A stretch of DNA of 34,683 bases from an uncultured Bacteroidia bacterium. GTDB lineage: Bacteria > Bacteroidota > Bacteroidia > Bacteroidales > UBA932. The notes under the pieces are model-generated. The model searched no databases, was not told where the DNA came from, and was given only the letters and a program-made list of their open reading frames with translations. Below, piece by piece: positions 14,656-22,979 of the stretch. The position numbers were made by a program, and so were the translations under genes. The stretch is from positions 1 through 34,683 of the forward strand of contig CACZEU010000017.1 in NCBI GenBank assembly GCA_902780175.1. The letters run 5' to 3'. Each line of letters begins with the position of its first letter. Within the stretch, counting starts at the first letter, position 1.

Positions 14656-16149
14656 ATGAAAGGATTTGTGTCATATATTCTGGGGTTGTGCCAGAAGAAG
14701 GAAGGAACCGAGGTTGAATTCAAGTCGGCACTCGGCGGTTTTCCGGGGAGTTTCTGGGAGACTTATTCTGCCTTTGCGAATACAAAGGGCGGCGTGATTG
14801 TGCTTGGCGTGAAGGAGAAGAATCATCGATTCACGCCGGATGGGTTCACGGATGAGCAGGTGGACAAGTATAAGAAGACGTTCTGGGATTCTGCCAATAA
14901 CCAGGGCAAGGTGAGTCATTGTCTTCTGATGGATAAGGACGTGATTGAGGGAGAGCTCGATGGGAAGAAGGTTCTAGTGTTTGTCATTCCTCGTGCTCCT
15001 TTCGATGTGAAGCCGGTTTATATCAACGGGAATCCGAATCAAGCATTCAAGCGTAACCATGAGGGAGATTATCTCTGCACGAAAGACGAGATCAGCCGGA
15101 TGTTTGCCGATGCGATGGTTCTTACCAATCCGCAGGATAGCCGGATTCTGAAGAATTTCTCACTAGAGCGGGATTTCGACCAGACCACCATCCGTCAGTA
15201 TCGGCAGTTATTCCAGATGAGGCACGAAGGGCATGCTTGGAATGATTTGGGCGATCTGGAGTTTCTGCAGCGCCTGGGAGGATACCGAGTGGATCAGGAG
15301 ACTGGCGAGAAAGGTTTTACGCTGGCTGGCGTGTTGATGTTCGGGACAGAACTGGCCATTATGGGCGTAATGCCGCGTTACTTCGTTGATTTCCGGGAGA
15401 AACTCAGCAGCGATCCGAACATCCGTTGGACGGACCGAGTCTATCCGGATGGCATGTGGGAGCCGAATCTATATCAGTTCTATCGTCGTGTTCTGCCCAA
15501 GCTTTTCCTCGCATTACCGACTCCTTTCCAGATGGAGGGCGTGTATCGCCAGGATGAGACTACTGCCCATAAAGCCGTCCGAGAAGCGTTGGTGAACTGC
15601 ATTGTCCATGCATCGACACGTCTCTACGAAGGTCCTGTCATTGAACGTTATCCTGACCGGCTGTATTTCTCGAATCCGGGAACGATGCTGGTGAGCGTAG
15701 AAGACTTCTTTGAGGGTGGTCATAGCATTTGCCGCAACTCTGCGCTCCACAAGATGTTTGAGATGATTGGAGGCGGCGAACGTGCCGGTAGCGGTGCCGA
15801 TACTATCAAGAAAGGCTGGGCCGATAACATGTGGCCGGCGCCTGAAATCAAGGAACACTTCGGCCAGAATGATGACCGGGTAGAGTTGACGCTTCGGATT
15901 GGTCAGTCCACCAGTTCACCTGGGAAGAGAACTGAGAGTGAAGAAATCAGGGTAAAAACTAGGGTAAAAACCAGGGTGAAAATCAGGGAGATGATGAGGG
16001 TAAATCCGAAAGTGACAATCCCTGAGATGGCTGCAGAAATCGGAGTTTCTGTCAAAACCATCGAGTGGCATCTAGCAAAGATGAAAGGTGTTGAAATCGA
16101 TCGAGAAGGTCCGGCCAATGGCGGTCACTGGATTCTTCTTGAACCATAA
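14656..16149 (+). CDS. AlbA_2 (Schlafen-type) ATPase with C-terminal winged helix
   Basis: This 497-residue protein has three parts. Residues about 15-130 form an AlbA_2 domain (EVEFKSALGGFPGSFWETYS, AFANTKGGVIVLGVKE). Residues about 310-400 form a HATPase_c_4-like block (TAHKAVREALVNCIVHAS, DRLYFSNPG, GGGERAGSGADTI). A winged-helix domain closes the protein (TIPEMAAEIGVSVKTIEWHL, GGHWILLEP). The two ends are joined by a basic RVKT-repeat linker (DNA repeat 15949-16008). Such proteins are annotated as RNA- or DNA-binding ATPases or transcription regulators; many lie in accessory islands. The true function is unknown. No partner gene is adjacent. Confidence 0.8.
   Translation: MKGFVSYILGLCQKKEGTEVEFKSALGGFPGSFWETYSAFANTKGGVIVLGVKEKNHRFTPDGFTDEQVDKYKKTFWDSANNQGKVSHCLLMDKDVIEGELDGKKVLVFVIPRAPFDVKPVYINGNPNQAFKRNHEGDYLCTKDEISRMFADAMVLTNPQDSRILKNFSLERDFDQTTIRQYRQLFQMRHEGHAWNDLGDLEFLQRLGGYRVDQETGEKGFTLAGVLMFGTELAIMGVMPRYFVDFREKLSSDPNIRWTDRVYPDGMWEPNLYQFYRRVLPKLFLALPTPFQMEGVYRQDETTAHKAVREALVNCIVHASTRLYEGPVIERYPDRLYFSNPGTMLVSVEDFFEGGHSICRNSALHKMFEMIGGGERAGSGADTIKKGWADNMWPAPEIKEHFGQNDDRVELTLRIGQSTSSPGKRTESEEIRVKTRVKTRVKIREMMRVNPKVTIPEMAAEIGVSVKTIEWHLAKMKGVEIDREGPANGGHWILLEP
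15949..16008 (+). repeat. 12-bp coding tandem repeat in the AlbA_2 linker
   Basis: Five degenerate 12-base units start at 15949, 15961, 15973, 15985 and 15997, each beginning AGGG; the first three share AGGGTRAAAAYY. They code the RVKT-type repeats. Since 12 is a multiple of 3, copy-number change would keep the frame. Confidence 0.65.
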
Positions 16150-16202
16150 ATGGATAGCCGTTATCCTGAGAAGATGATATGCAATTATAGTTTTATAGGT
16201 TT

Positions 16203-16948
16203 ATGCCCGTCAAATATTTGAATAATTCGGAAATAGATTTCCGAGCTCCTAAATGTGTACAATAGTTTTTACCATTAGAGCGAGCCCTTCAATTATTGGA
16301 TACGAAGAAGTTGTGGTTTTCTAATCCGGCAAAATGGCCTGATCCATTCGAACGTCGTTTTGTTGATGGCATTTATCCTGGTAATAAGAAGTTTACTTGG
16401 CATGGCCGAGTATATTGTATGTGCGTCACAAATGTTGCAACAAGTGAAGCATCTTGGAAAGCTTATTCGGATAAAGATTTCGCTGTAAAGCTTGAATTTG
16501 ACAGAAACGAGTATGCTGATATTCTGGCGAATGCCGTATCACAGCCAGGTGTTATGGATGTGTTTGTAGGCCAGATGGATTATCAGTAAACCAAGGATAT
16601 TGAGAGGCCGTTAAGTAAGATAATATTTACTGATGGTGCAAGACTGGGGATTAGCACTAAGTTGTTCAAGGCTCGATTGCTTCTCTTAAAAAGAAAGGCC
16701 TTCAAATATGAATCGGAGTTCAGAGCGATTATTGTAAAAAATACAAGAAATCTGCTGCAGAAGGAATAACCATTGATATACCCGATATTTTGCGCTTGAT
16801 TAAGACTGTTACTATAGGACCAACTGTTGGCGATAAGGAATACGAAATGATAAAGCAGTATCTAATTATGAAGTATCATTTTTTGCCGTCTCAAATAATG
16901 AGGTCTAATCTATATAAAGCAAGTAGTAATCCAAAAATTAAGAATTAG
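16203..16948 (+). pseudogene. DUF2971 family protein, multiply interrupted
   Basis: The frame starts at ATG 16203 (MPVKYLNNSEIDFRAPKCVQ), meets TAG at 16263, and resumes FLPLERALQLLDTKKLWFSN. It continues PAKWPDPFERRF, V-Y-C-M-C-V-T-N and EASWKAYSDKDFAVKLEFD until TAA at 16587. It then continues in frame through RKAFKYESEFRAIIVKN. A frameshift in an A-run near 16737 leads to AAEGITIDIPDILRLIKTVT, then IGPTVGDKEYEMIKQYLI, ending at TAG 16946. LWFSNP-x(3)-PDPFE and F-K-Y-E-S-E-F-R are DUF2971 signatures. Two stops and one frameshift make it a clear pseudogene; the 97-codon piece 16296-16589 is its longest open part. Confidence 0.7.
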
Positions 16949-17265
16949 GATTAGTTGTGTTTGTTATTTTTGTAGAAGGATAATACACGTTATAGTTGAT
17001 TAGTAAGTTTCCAGTGTACGGAGGCTAATTAAGTGTTTAATGGGATAAAAGCATCAACAATCAATACTTTTAGCCAGTTATACGAGTGAACAGATTATTA
17101 GAAATTCAGCCAAGATCGACGATTTTTCATCATTTTGACTGAATTTCTGGAAGGGTAAAACGAATATAATTGTATTATGGTCAATTGATTGGCGCAATAA
17201 TGAGGTGCTGTTTATAAAGGAAATGTACAGCACTTTTGGACCTTTTATCGATCTTGCCATAATAA

Positions 17266-17318
17266 CAAAAAAAACGACCCGCCTATTTAAGCATTGTCAA
17301 GAGGCTCGGCGAGTTCTA
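17266..17318 (-). ncRNA. Candidate small RNA or leader with own promoter and terminator
   Basis: On the minus strand a -7 element TATCTTTG (17332 to 17325) is followed after about 10 bases by a hairpin pairing ACTCGCC (17314-17308) with GGCGGGT (17283-17277), then TCG and eight Ts (17274-17267). The unit would make an RNA of about 50 nt. No known RNA family was recognised. It could also be an attenuator for a doubtful 60-codon frame that begins a few bases downstream. Confidence 0.45.
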
Positions 17319-17499
17319 GTGGTACAAAGATAATCAATTCGTCAAAAAGTAGATAAATTTTTCGGGAAAAGTGTACTCTCCGTGTCCAACGGCGACAAAG
17401 CATTTTTGTTAGATTTTGTTTCAGCCCTGTTAGCGTATTTCTAACTGAAAAAATACAAAATATCAAGTCTTTCCAAAAAGCAGTGAGTTTTTAGTTATA

Positions 17500-17530
17500 T
17501 TGCCACATAATTGTCATATATTTGTGGCAA
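17500..17530 (+). promoter_or_regulatory. -7 element inside an inverted repeat
   Basis: TATATTTG (17517-17524) lies within perfect 8-base arms TTGCCACA (17500-17507) and TGTGGCAA (17523-17530), the layout of an operator over a promoter. Downstream is only an 18-codon frame (17587-17643), so the controlled gene may have been lost. Confidence 0.5.
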
Positions 17531-17649
17531 CTGATTGGGGATAACCTCCCAGCAGGACAGTAACGATTTTAACGACAAAAGGAGCTATGGATAAGTCAAG
17601 CAAGCTTGGTAACCATGGTTCTCTATTCTTTACGCCCCATTAAGAAATG

Positions 17650-17716
17650 GTACTAAAATGGTACTATTTTTAATTTTGGTGCTTCTGAAGGTGTACTAAA
17701 AATGTACTAAAATATG
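17650..17716. repeat. Helically phased GTACTAAAA repeats
   Basis: GTACTAAAATG at 17650, GTACTATTTTT at 17661, GTACTAAAAATG at 17693 and GTACTAAAATATG at 17704. Within pairs the spacing is 11 bases; between pairs it is 43 bases (about four turns). They lie within 130 bases of the 3' end of a tRNA gene and could be integrase or excisionase arm sites (inference). Confidence 0.55.
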
Positions 17717-17744
17717 CAATTTTATGCGTAGATTTCTGCGTAAA

Positions 17745-17774
17745 TAGAAAAAGTCGCTGAAAATCAGCGACTTT
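17745..17774 (-). terminator. Intrinsic terminator of tRNA-Ala
   Basis: On the minus strand an 11-base perfect stem (17774-17764 with 17760-17750) and a 3-base loop are followed by TTTTTCT, directly after the tRNA 3' end. Confidence 0.8.
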
Positions 17775-17776
17775 CG

Positions 17777-17849
17777 TGGAGCATAGGAGAATCGAACTCC
17801 TGACCTTTTGAATGCCATTCAAACGCTCTACCAACTGAGCTAATACCCC
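17777..17849 (-). tRNA. tRNA-Ala (anticodon GGC)
   Basis: The 73-nt gene folds into a cloverleaf. The acceptor pairs GGGGTAT with ATGCTCC plus discriminator A (two G-U pairs). The D arm is AGCTCAGTTGGTAGAGC. The anticodon stem TTTGA/TCAAA holds loop ATGGCAT with anticodon GGC. The T arm is AGGAGTTCGATTCTCCT. CCA is not encoded. An accessory stretch abuts its 3' end. Confidence 0.9.
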
Positions 17850-17884
17850 TTTTGGGACTGCAAATATAATACTTTTTTTTAAAA

Positions 17885-18562
17885 TCAATACAATTTTTCT
17901 TCTGCAAAGCTATAAAAGTGTTCGTCTGCTGTTATGATGTGGTCCAGAAGGCGGATGTTGCAGGCGGCGCAGGCGCTCTGTAGCTGACTCGTTTCCGATA
18001 TGTCGCTCTTTGAGGGGGTGGGGTCGCCGGTGGGGTGGTTGTGGACGAGGATCAGGGCTACTGCTCCGCACTCGAGGGCTTTGCGGATTATCAGCGATTT
18101 GTCCATGACCGTAGCCTTGCGGCCGCCTACGGAGACTTTTACAGATTTGATTTCGCGCATTTTTGTGTCCAGCAGGATGATCCAGCTTTCTTCGTGCACC
18201 AGGCCTTTGAGGCGGGGGAGCATATACTCGTAAACCCTGTGGGCATTCGGTAACAAAAGTCCTGTGCCGCTGCTTTCCTGGACGAACCGGCGGCCGAGTT
18301 CGAATGCTGCCAGAAGCGCAGCCGCACGCGAAGGCCCCACTCCTTCCATCGACGCAAGGTAGCCTGCGTCGCATTCGAAGAGTCCCGTGAGCCTGCCGCC
18401 CACCAGCGACAGGAGCCGGTGGGCCATTTCCACGGCGCTTTCGCCGCGGCGGCCGCTGCGGAGCAGTATGGCGAGCAGCTCGGCGTTGCCGAGAGACGCC
18501 CCTCCGAGGGCGAGAAGTTTTTCCCGAGGCCTGTCCGCCTCGCTCATTTCAGATATTTTCAT
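17885..18562 (-). CDS. radC: RadC-like JAB/MPN domain protein
   Basis: This 225-residue protein has an N-terminal helix-hairpin-helix region (about 1-95) and a JAMM metalloprotease-like domain: Glu at 124/125 in VHEESW, then LVHNHPTGDPTPSKSD (H174, H176, D187). Full-length RadC proteins are about 225 residues. The role is unclear; the old DNA-repair assignment is not well supported. The start at 18562 lies 7 bases after a -7 element. Confidence 0.92.
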   Translation of the reverse strand: MKISEMSEADRPREKLLALGGASLGNAELLAILLRSGRRGESAVEMAHRLLSLVGGRLTGLFECDAGYLASMEGVGPSRAAALLAAFELGRRFVQESSGTGLLLPNAHRVYEYMLPRLKGLVHEESWIILLDTKMREIKSVKVSVGGRKATVMDKSLIIRKALECGAVALILVHNHPTGDPTPSKSDISETSQLQSACAACNIRLLDHIITADEHFYSFAEEKLY

Positions 18563-18569
18563 AGCACTG

Positions 18570-18577
18570 CAAAATTA
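18570..18577 (-). promoter_or_regulatory. -7 element of radC, leaderless spacing
   Basis: TAATTTTG on the minus strand (18577 to 18570) is separated by only 7 bases from the radC start codon. Confidence 0.6.
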
Positions 18578-18649
18578 CAATCCAAAACCGCTCCTGCGTG
18601 CTCCCGGTGCGATATTTTTACGATTTTTTAAGAATCGGCCAATAATTGT

Positions 18650-18657
18650 TATATTTG
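18650..18657 (+). promoter_or_regulatory. -7 element of the PycB-like gene
   Basis: TATATTTG lies 23 bases before ATG 18681. It probably drives the whole 18681-22972 cluster, since alr and the peptidase gene follow without gaps. Confidence 0.55.
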
Positions 18658-18680
18658 TGAATTGATTTTTTAAAGACTCC

Positions 18681-20462
18681 ATGGCAAGAGAAATAAAATT
18701 TTCACTCGTTTACCGGGATATGTGGCAGTCTTCGGGCAAGTATCAGCCCCGCGCCGACCAGCTTGTCCGTGTTGCTCCCGCCATCATCGATATGGGTTGC
18801 TTCGACAGAGTCGAAACCAACGGCGGAGCCTTCGAGCAGGTCAACCTCCTGTACGGCGAGAACCCCAACAGGAGCGTCCGCCTCTGGACGGCCCCCTTCC
18901 ATAAGGCCGGCATCCAGACTCACATGCTCGAAAGGGGACTCAACGCCCTCCGTATGTACCCCGTCCCGGCAGACGTCCGCGAGCTGATGTTCAAGGTCAA
19001 GAAGGCCCAGGGCACCGACATCGCCCGTTCCTTCTGCGGCCTCAACGACCACCGCAACCTCCGTCTCAGCGTGGAATATGCCAAAAAGGCCGGAATGATA
19101 AGCCAGGCGGCCCTTTCCATCACCCATTCCCCGGTCCACACCGTCGAATACTATATGGACGTCGTCCGCCACCTGGTGGAGTACGGCACTGACGAGATAT
19201 GCCTCAAGGATATGGCCGGCGTCGGCCGCCCCTCCGTCCTTGGCCGGCTTGTCAGCGAGATCAAGAAACAGTACCCCCATATCAAGGTCCAGTATCACGG
19301 CCACAGCGGCCCCGGGTTCAGCACCGCCTCCATGCTTGAGGTGGCCCGCGCCGGCGCCGATTACCTCGACGTAGCGGTAGAACCCCTTTCCTGGGGCAAG
19401 GTCCACCCGGACGTCATCACCATCCAGCAGATGCTCCGTGCCGACGGATTCCTCGTCAAGGACATCAATATGGACGCATATATGCAGGTGCGCGCCCTCA
19501 CCCAGGAATTCATCGACGACTTTCTCGGCTACTGGATCAACCCGTCCAACTCCAGGATGACCTCCCTTCTCGTAGGCTGCGGCCTTCCCGGTGGCATGAT
19601 GGGCTCGATGATGGCCGACCTGCAGGGCTTCAAGTCCGCAATCAACGCCGCGGAAAAGGCCTCCGGCAAACCGGAAAGCGACATCGACACCCTGATGGTC
19701 CGCCTGTTCAGCGAGGTCGAATACGTGTGGCCGCGTCTCGGCTATCCGCCCCTCGTGACCCCGTTCAGCCAGTACGTCAAGAATACCGCCCTGATGAACC
19801 TTTTCGCACAGGCCCAGGGCAAGCCCCGTTTCTCTTCCATCGACAAGGACACCTGGGGCATGATACTCGGCAGGATGGGACGCCTCCCCGGCCCCCTCGC
19901 CCCCGAAATCGTCGCCCTCGCAAAGGAAAAGGGCCTGGAATTCTACGACGGCAACCCCCAGGACGAATACCCCGACGAACTGCCGAAGTTCCGTGCGATG
20001 ATGGCCGAAGAAGGCTGGGACTGCGGCCCCGACGACGAGGAACTCTTCGAACTTGCCATGCACGAGCGCCAGTACCGCGACTACCGTTCCGGTATTGCCA
20101 AAGAGCGCTTCGAGCACGACCTGGAAGAACTCAAGGCCAAGGCCGGCGCCCCTATCGTGGTCAAGCGTCCGGTGGTCGAGGAGCCCCGGTTCAGCGTTGA
20201 GGAATACGAACGCAGGTTCCCCGGCGCCGTCCCCATCTGCGCACCGTCCAAGGGGCAGATGCTATGGGAAATCGACGTCAAGGACGATTCGACGGCCCCC
20301 GTCCCCGGCACCGCTGTAACCGCCGGCGTCCCCTGCGGATACGTCCAGACCAAATACGGACTCGAAGAAATAATCCCCGCCCGCACCGGCCGCATCGTCG
20401 CGGTAACGGCGCCCCAGGGCAGGGAAGTGGTCAAAGGTGAGATAGTGGCATTTGCTGAATAA
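18681..20462 (+). CDS. Carboxyltransferase: oxaloacetate decarboxylase alpha/pyruvate carboxylase subunit B-like
   Basis: This 593-residue protein has an N-terminal HMGL-type TIM barrel with LVYRDMWQSSGKYQPR (metal Asp), ICLKDMAG (K176, the probable carbamylated Lys) and YHGHSGPGF (metal ligands H206, H208). The conserved PYC/OADA region follows (VTPFSQYVKN, GNPQDEYPD). By family it moves carboxyl groups between biotin and pyruvate/oxaloacetate. The C-terminal domain, about residues 510-593, resembles a biotinyl fold, but the expected M-K-M motif is not seen; the region reads YVQTKYGLEEIIPARTGRI. Biotin may be carried by a separate protein. The next gene starts 3 bases after the stop. Confidence 0.85.
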   Translation: MAREIKFSLVYRDMWQSSGKYQPRADQLVRVAPAIIDMGCFDRVETNGGAFEQVNLLYGENPNRSVRLWTAPFHKAGIQTHMLERGLNALRMYPVPADVRELMFKVKKAQGTDIARSFCGLNDHRNLRLSVEYAKKAGMISQAALSITHSPVHTVEYYMDVVRHLVEYGTDEICLKDMAGVGRPSVLGRLVSEIKKQYPHIKVQYHGHSGPGFSTASMLEVARAGADYLDVAVEPLSWGKVHPDVITIQQMLRADGFLVKDINMDAYMQVRALTQEFIDDFLGYWINPSNSRMTSLLVGCGLPGGMMGSMMADLQGFKSAINAAEKASGKPESDIDTLMVRLFSEVEYVWPRLGYPPLVTPFSQYVKNTALMNLFAQAQGKPRFSSIDKDTWGMILGRMGRLPGPLAPEIVALAKEKGLEFYDGNPQDEYPDELPKFRAMMAEEGWDCGPDDEELFELAMHERQYRDYRSGIAKERFEHDLEELKAKAGAPIVVKRPVVEEPRFSVEEYERRFPGAVPICAPSKGQMLWEIDVKDDSTAPVPGTAVTAGVPCGYVQTKYGLEEIIPARTGRIVAVTAPQGREVVKGEIVAFAE

Positions 20463-20465
20463 AGG

Positions 20466-21572
20466 ATGAACGGAGCGAACGACTTTTCCCGGCTCGAACT
20501 GAGCCTGCCGGCGGCGCGCAGGAATTATCGCTATTTCCGCGGCCTGTTGCGCCAGTCCACCAAACTGCTGGTGCTCGTAAAAGCCAACGCCTACGGACAC
20601 GGAGCGGTGGAATTTGCCTCGTTGATGCAGGCCGAGGGCGCTGATTATCTTGCGGTTGCCCTTCCCGTCGAGGGCGTGGAACTGCGCAGGGCCGGCGTCT
20701 CCCTGCCCATACTTGTGCTTACTGCCGGCACCGATTTCTTCCCGGAAATCGTAGATTACCGCCTGGAGCCCGGCATCCCCAACCTGTACACCCTGAACGC
20801 ATTGTGCGAACTGCTTGACGCCCGCGGCATCAGCGGATTCCCCATACATATCAAGCTCGACACCGGAATGCACCGCCTCGGCTTCGTGCCGGAGGAGCTT
20901 CCGGCGCTGTTCGAATTCCTGAACACCCACCCGCAGGTGCGCGTCAAGTCCGTCTATTCGCATCTCGCAGTTGCGGAAGACCCCTCGCAGGACGAATTCA
21001 CCCTCGGGCAGATACATCTTTTCGAAAAGGGCGCCCAGGCCCTTACGGACGCAATCGGTTACCGTCCGATGTGGCATGTCCTCAATTCCGCCGGCATCGA
21101 GCGTTTCCCTCAGTTCCAGCACGATATGGTGCGGCTGGGCATCGGCATCTACGGCGTCAGCGCACTTCCCGGCGTACGCCTGGCACCGGTCGCACGCCTC
21201 AAGGTCAAAATCCTGCAGATCAAGGACCTGCACGACGGCACCGTAGGCTACGGCAGGCACGGCATCGTCTCCGCCGAGGGCACCCGCATAGCCACCATCC
21301 CCGTCGGGTACGCCGACGGCATAAACCGTCATCTCGGCTGCGGCCGGGCCTCGTTCAGCATCGGCGGCAGGCGCGCTCCCACCATCGGCAACATCTGCAT
21401 GGATATGACGATGCTCGACGTCACCGGCATCCCGTGCGCCCCGGGCGACACCGTCACCATTTTCGGCGAAGACCCCACCGTCAGCGAAATCGCCGCCCTC
21501 CTGGATACTATCCCTTATGAAATATTAACGTCGGTGCCACGCCGCATCGAAAGAATAATCGTACGCAAATGA
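20466..21572 (+). CDS. alr: Alanine racemase
   Basis: This 368-residue PLP enzyme interconverts L- and D-alanine for peptidoglycan synthesis. The PLP Lys is K39 in LVKANAYGHG. HIKLDTGMHRLGF, HVLNSAGIERFP, VGYGRHG and GNICMDMTMLDVT are canonical, the last including the loop contacting the active site. It lies 3 bases after the PycB-like gene and overlaps the peptidase start by 4 bases (ATGA), so the three are translated from one operon. Confidence 0.93.
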   Translation: MNGANDFSRLELSLPAARRNYRYFRGLLRQSTKLLVLVKANAYGHGAVEFASLMQAEGADYLAVALPVEGVELRRAGVSLPILVLTAGTDFFPEIVDYRLEPGIPNLYTLNALCELLDARGISGFPIHIKLDTGMHRLGFVPEELPALFEFLNTHPQVRVKSVYSHLAVAEDPSQDEFTLGQIHLFEKGAQALTDAIGYRPMWHVLNSAGIERFPQFQHDMVRLGIGIYGVSALPGVRLAPVARLKVKILQIKDLHDGTVGYGRHGIVSAEGTRIATIPVGYADGINRHLGCGRASFSIGGRRAPTIGNICMDMTMLDVTGIPCAPGDTVTIFGEDPTVSEIAALLDTIPYEILTSVPRRIERIIVRK

Positions 21573-22972
21573 AACGCCTCCTCACCATCGCGTTCGCTCT
21601 GCTGAGCGTATGCGCCGCTGCACAGACCGGCGGCATCACCCCCGAAATGCTTTCCCGTATCAGCCAGGGCTGGAAGGGAGACGCCGCCGACAAGGCCCTC
21701 CGCAACGCTGCCGGCCAGGTGCCGCTCAACACATTGGCAGTCAATGCCGAGAATGCAGCGATGATCGACACGGAATTCAGCGACCGCGTAAAGACCCGCG
21801 GCATCACCGACCAGAAGCAGAGCGGCCGCTGCTGGCTATTCACCGGGCTCAACGTCCTGCGCGCCGCGGCCATACAGAAGCACGACCTGGGCGACTTCCA
21901 GTTCAGTCAGAACTACAGCTTCTTCTGGGACCAGCTCGAGAAGGCCAACCTCTTCCTGCAGGCCGTCATCGACACCCGCACCCAGCCCATCGATTCCCGT
22001 GAGGTCGAATGGCTCTTCGAGCATCCCATCGGGGACGGCGGCACCTTCACCGGCGTCGCCAACCTTGTGACCAAGTACGGCCTCGTGCCAGCCGACGTCA
22101 TGCCGGAAACCCTTTCAGCCAACAGCACGTCCCAGATGTCCGGACACCTCCGCACCCTGCTCAGGCAGGACGGCCTCAGGCTCCGCGACATGTGGGAGCA
22201 GGGGATGATCAACGCTCCCCGCGGCGCTGCGAAGCTCAGCAAGCACAGCGATACCGTCCTGGCTCTGCTGCAGAAGGAGAAGGAGGGGATGCTGAAAGAC
22301 GTTTACCACGTGCTGGCACTCTGCCTTGGCGTGCCTCCGACAGAATTCGAATGGAAGGGCAAGACCGTCACCCCGGTGCAGTTCTACAAGGACCTTCTGG
22401 GCTACGACCTCGAAGGCGGATACGTAATGCTCATGAACGACCCCAGCCGCGAATACGGCAAGGTGTATGAAATCCAGTACGACAGGCATATGTACGACGG
22501 CCAGAACTGGGTGTACGTCAACCTGCCCGTGGAACGCATCAAGGAGATGGCCATCGAGTCCATCAAGGCCGATGTGGCGATGTACTTCAGCTGCGACGTC
22601 GGCAAGTTCCTGGACCGCAAGAGGGGAGTGGCCGACCTGAACAACTTCGACTACGGCTCCCTCCTGGGCGTCGATTTCACCATGGACAAGAAGCAGCGCA
22701 TACAGACGCACGCCAGCGGCTCCAGCCACGCGATGACGCTCATCGCAGTGGACATCAAGGACGGCAAGCCGCAGAAGTGGATGGTGGAGAACAGCTGGGG
22801 CGCCAAGTCCGGCTACAAGGGCAACATCATCATGACCGACGGGTGGTTCGACGAATACATGTTCCGCCTCGTGGTGGAGCGCCGCTTCGTCCCCGCCGAC
22901 GTGCTGGAAATGCTTAAGCAGGAGCCCGTCATGCTGCCGGCGTGGGATCCTATGTATCTGCCTGAAGAATAG
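21569..22972 (+). CDS. Aminopeptidase C/bleomycin hydrolase (peptidase C1B), exported
   Basis: This 467-residue papain-like peptidase has a signal peptide (MKRLLTIAFALLSVCAAAQ), unusual for the mostly cytoplasmic bleomycin hydrolases but common in Bacteroidota. The catalytic triad is C88 in QKQSGRCWLF, H387 in SGSSHAMTL and N408 in VENSWG. The long insertion and regular length fit family C1B. It probably trims peptides in the periplasm. It overlaps alr by 4 bases. Confidence 0.9.
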   Translation: MKRLLTIAFALLSVCAAAQTGGITPEMLSRISQGWKGDAADKALRNAAGQVPLNTLAVNAENAAMIDTEFSDRVKTRGITDQKQSGRCWLFTGLNVLRAAAIQKHDLGDFQFSQNYSFFWDQLEKANLFLQAVIDTRTQPIDSREVEWLFEHPIGDGGTFTGVANLVTKYGLVPADVMPETLSANSTSQMSGHLRTLLRQDGLRLRDMWEQGMINAPRGAAKLSKHSDTVLALLQKEKEGMLKDVYHVLALCLGVPPTEFEWKGKTVTPVQFYKDLLGYDLEGGYVMLMNDPSREYGKVYEIQYDRHMYDGQNWVYVNLPVERIKEMAIESIKADVAMYFSCDVGKFLDRKRGVADLNNFDYGSLLGVDFTMDKKQRIQTHASGSSHAMTLIAVDIKDGKPQKWMVENSWGAKSGYKGNIIMTDGWFDEYMFRLVVERRFVPADVLEMLKQEPVMLPAWDPMYLPEE

Positions 22973-22979
22973 TAAGTCC

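Larger units (their letters stand above)
16949..17776. other. AT-rich noncoding stretch beside tRNA-Ala
   Basis: No protein gene is convincing here. The stretch holds an inverted repeat GAAATTCAG/CTGAATTTC (17101-17109, 17139-17147). A hairpin GTGCTGT/ACAGCAC (17205-17211, 17227-17233) is followed by TTTT on the plus strand. Also present are the small-RNA-like unit on the minus strand, a palindromic promoter, an 18-codon frame from ATG 17587 behind AAAAGGAG, and GTACTAAAA repeats. Composition and position suggest the degraded end of an integrated element. Confidence 0.5.

Noticed and set aside
17078-17260. A 60-codon minus-strand frame after the candidate small RNA
   Set aside because: It crosses two inverted repeats, has no recognisable motif and shows AT-rich random composition; not called as a gene.
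17670-17888. A 72-codon minus-strand frame through the tRNA gene
   Set aside because: It is explained by tRNA-Ala and its terminator.
18702-21332. Long antisense frames (471 and 356 codons) over the PycB-like and alr genes
   Set aside because: Both mirror genes with canonical motifs and have low-complexity Val/Gly/Ala/Asp composition typical of antisense shadows.
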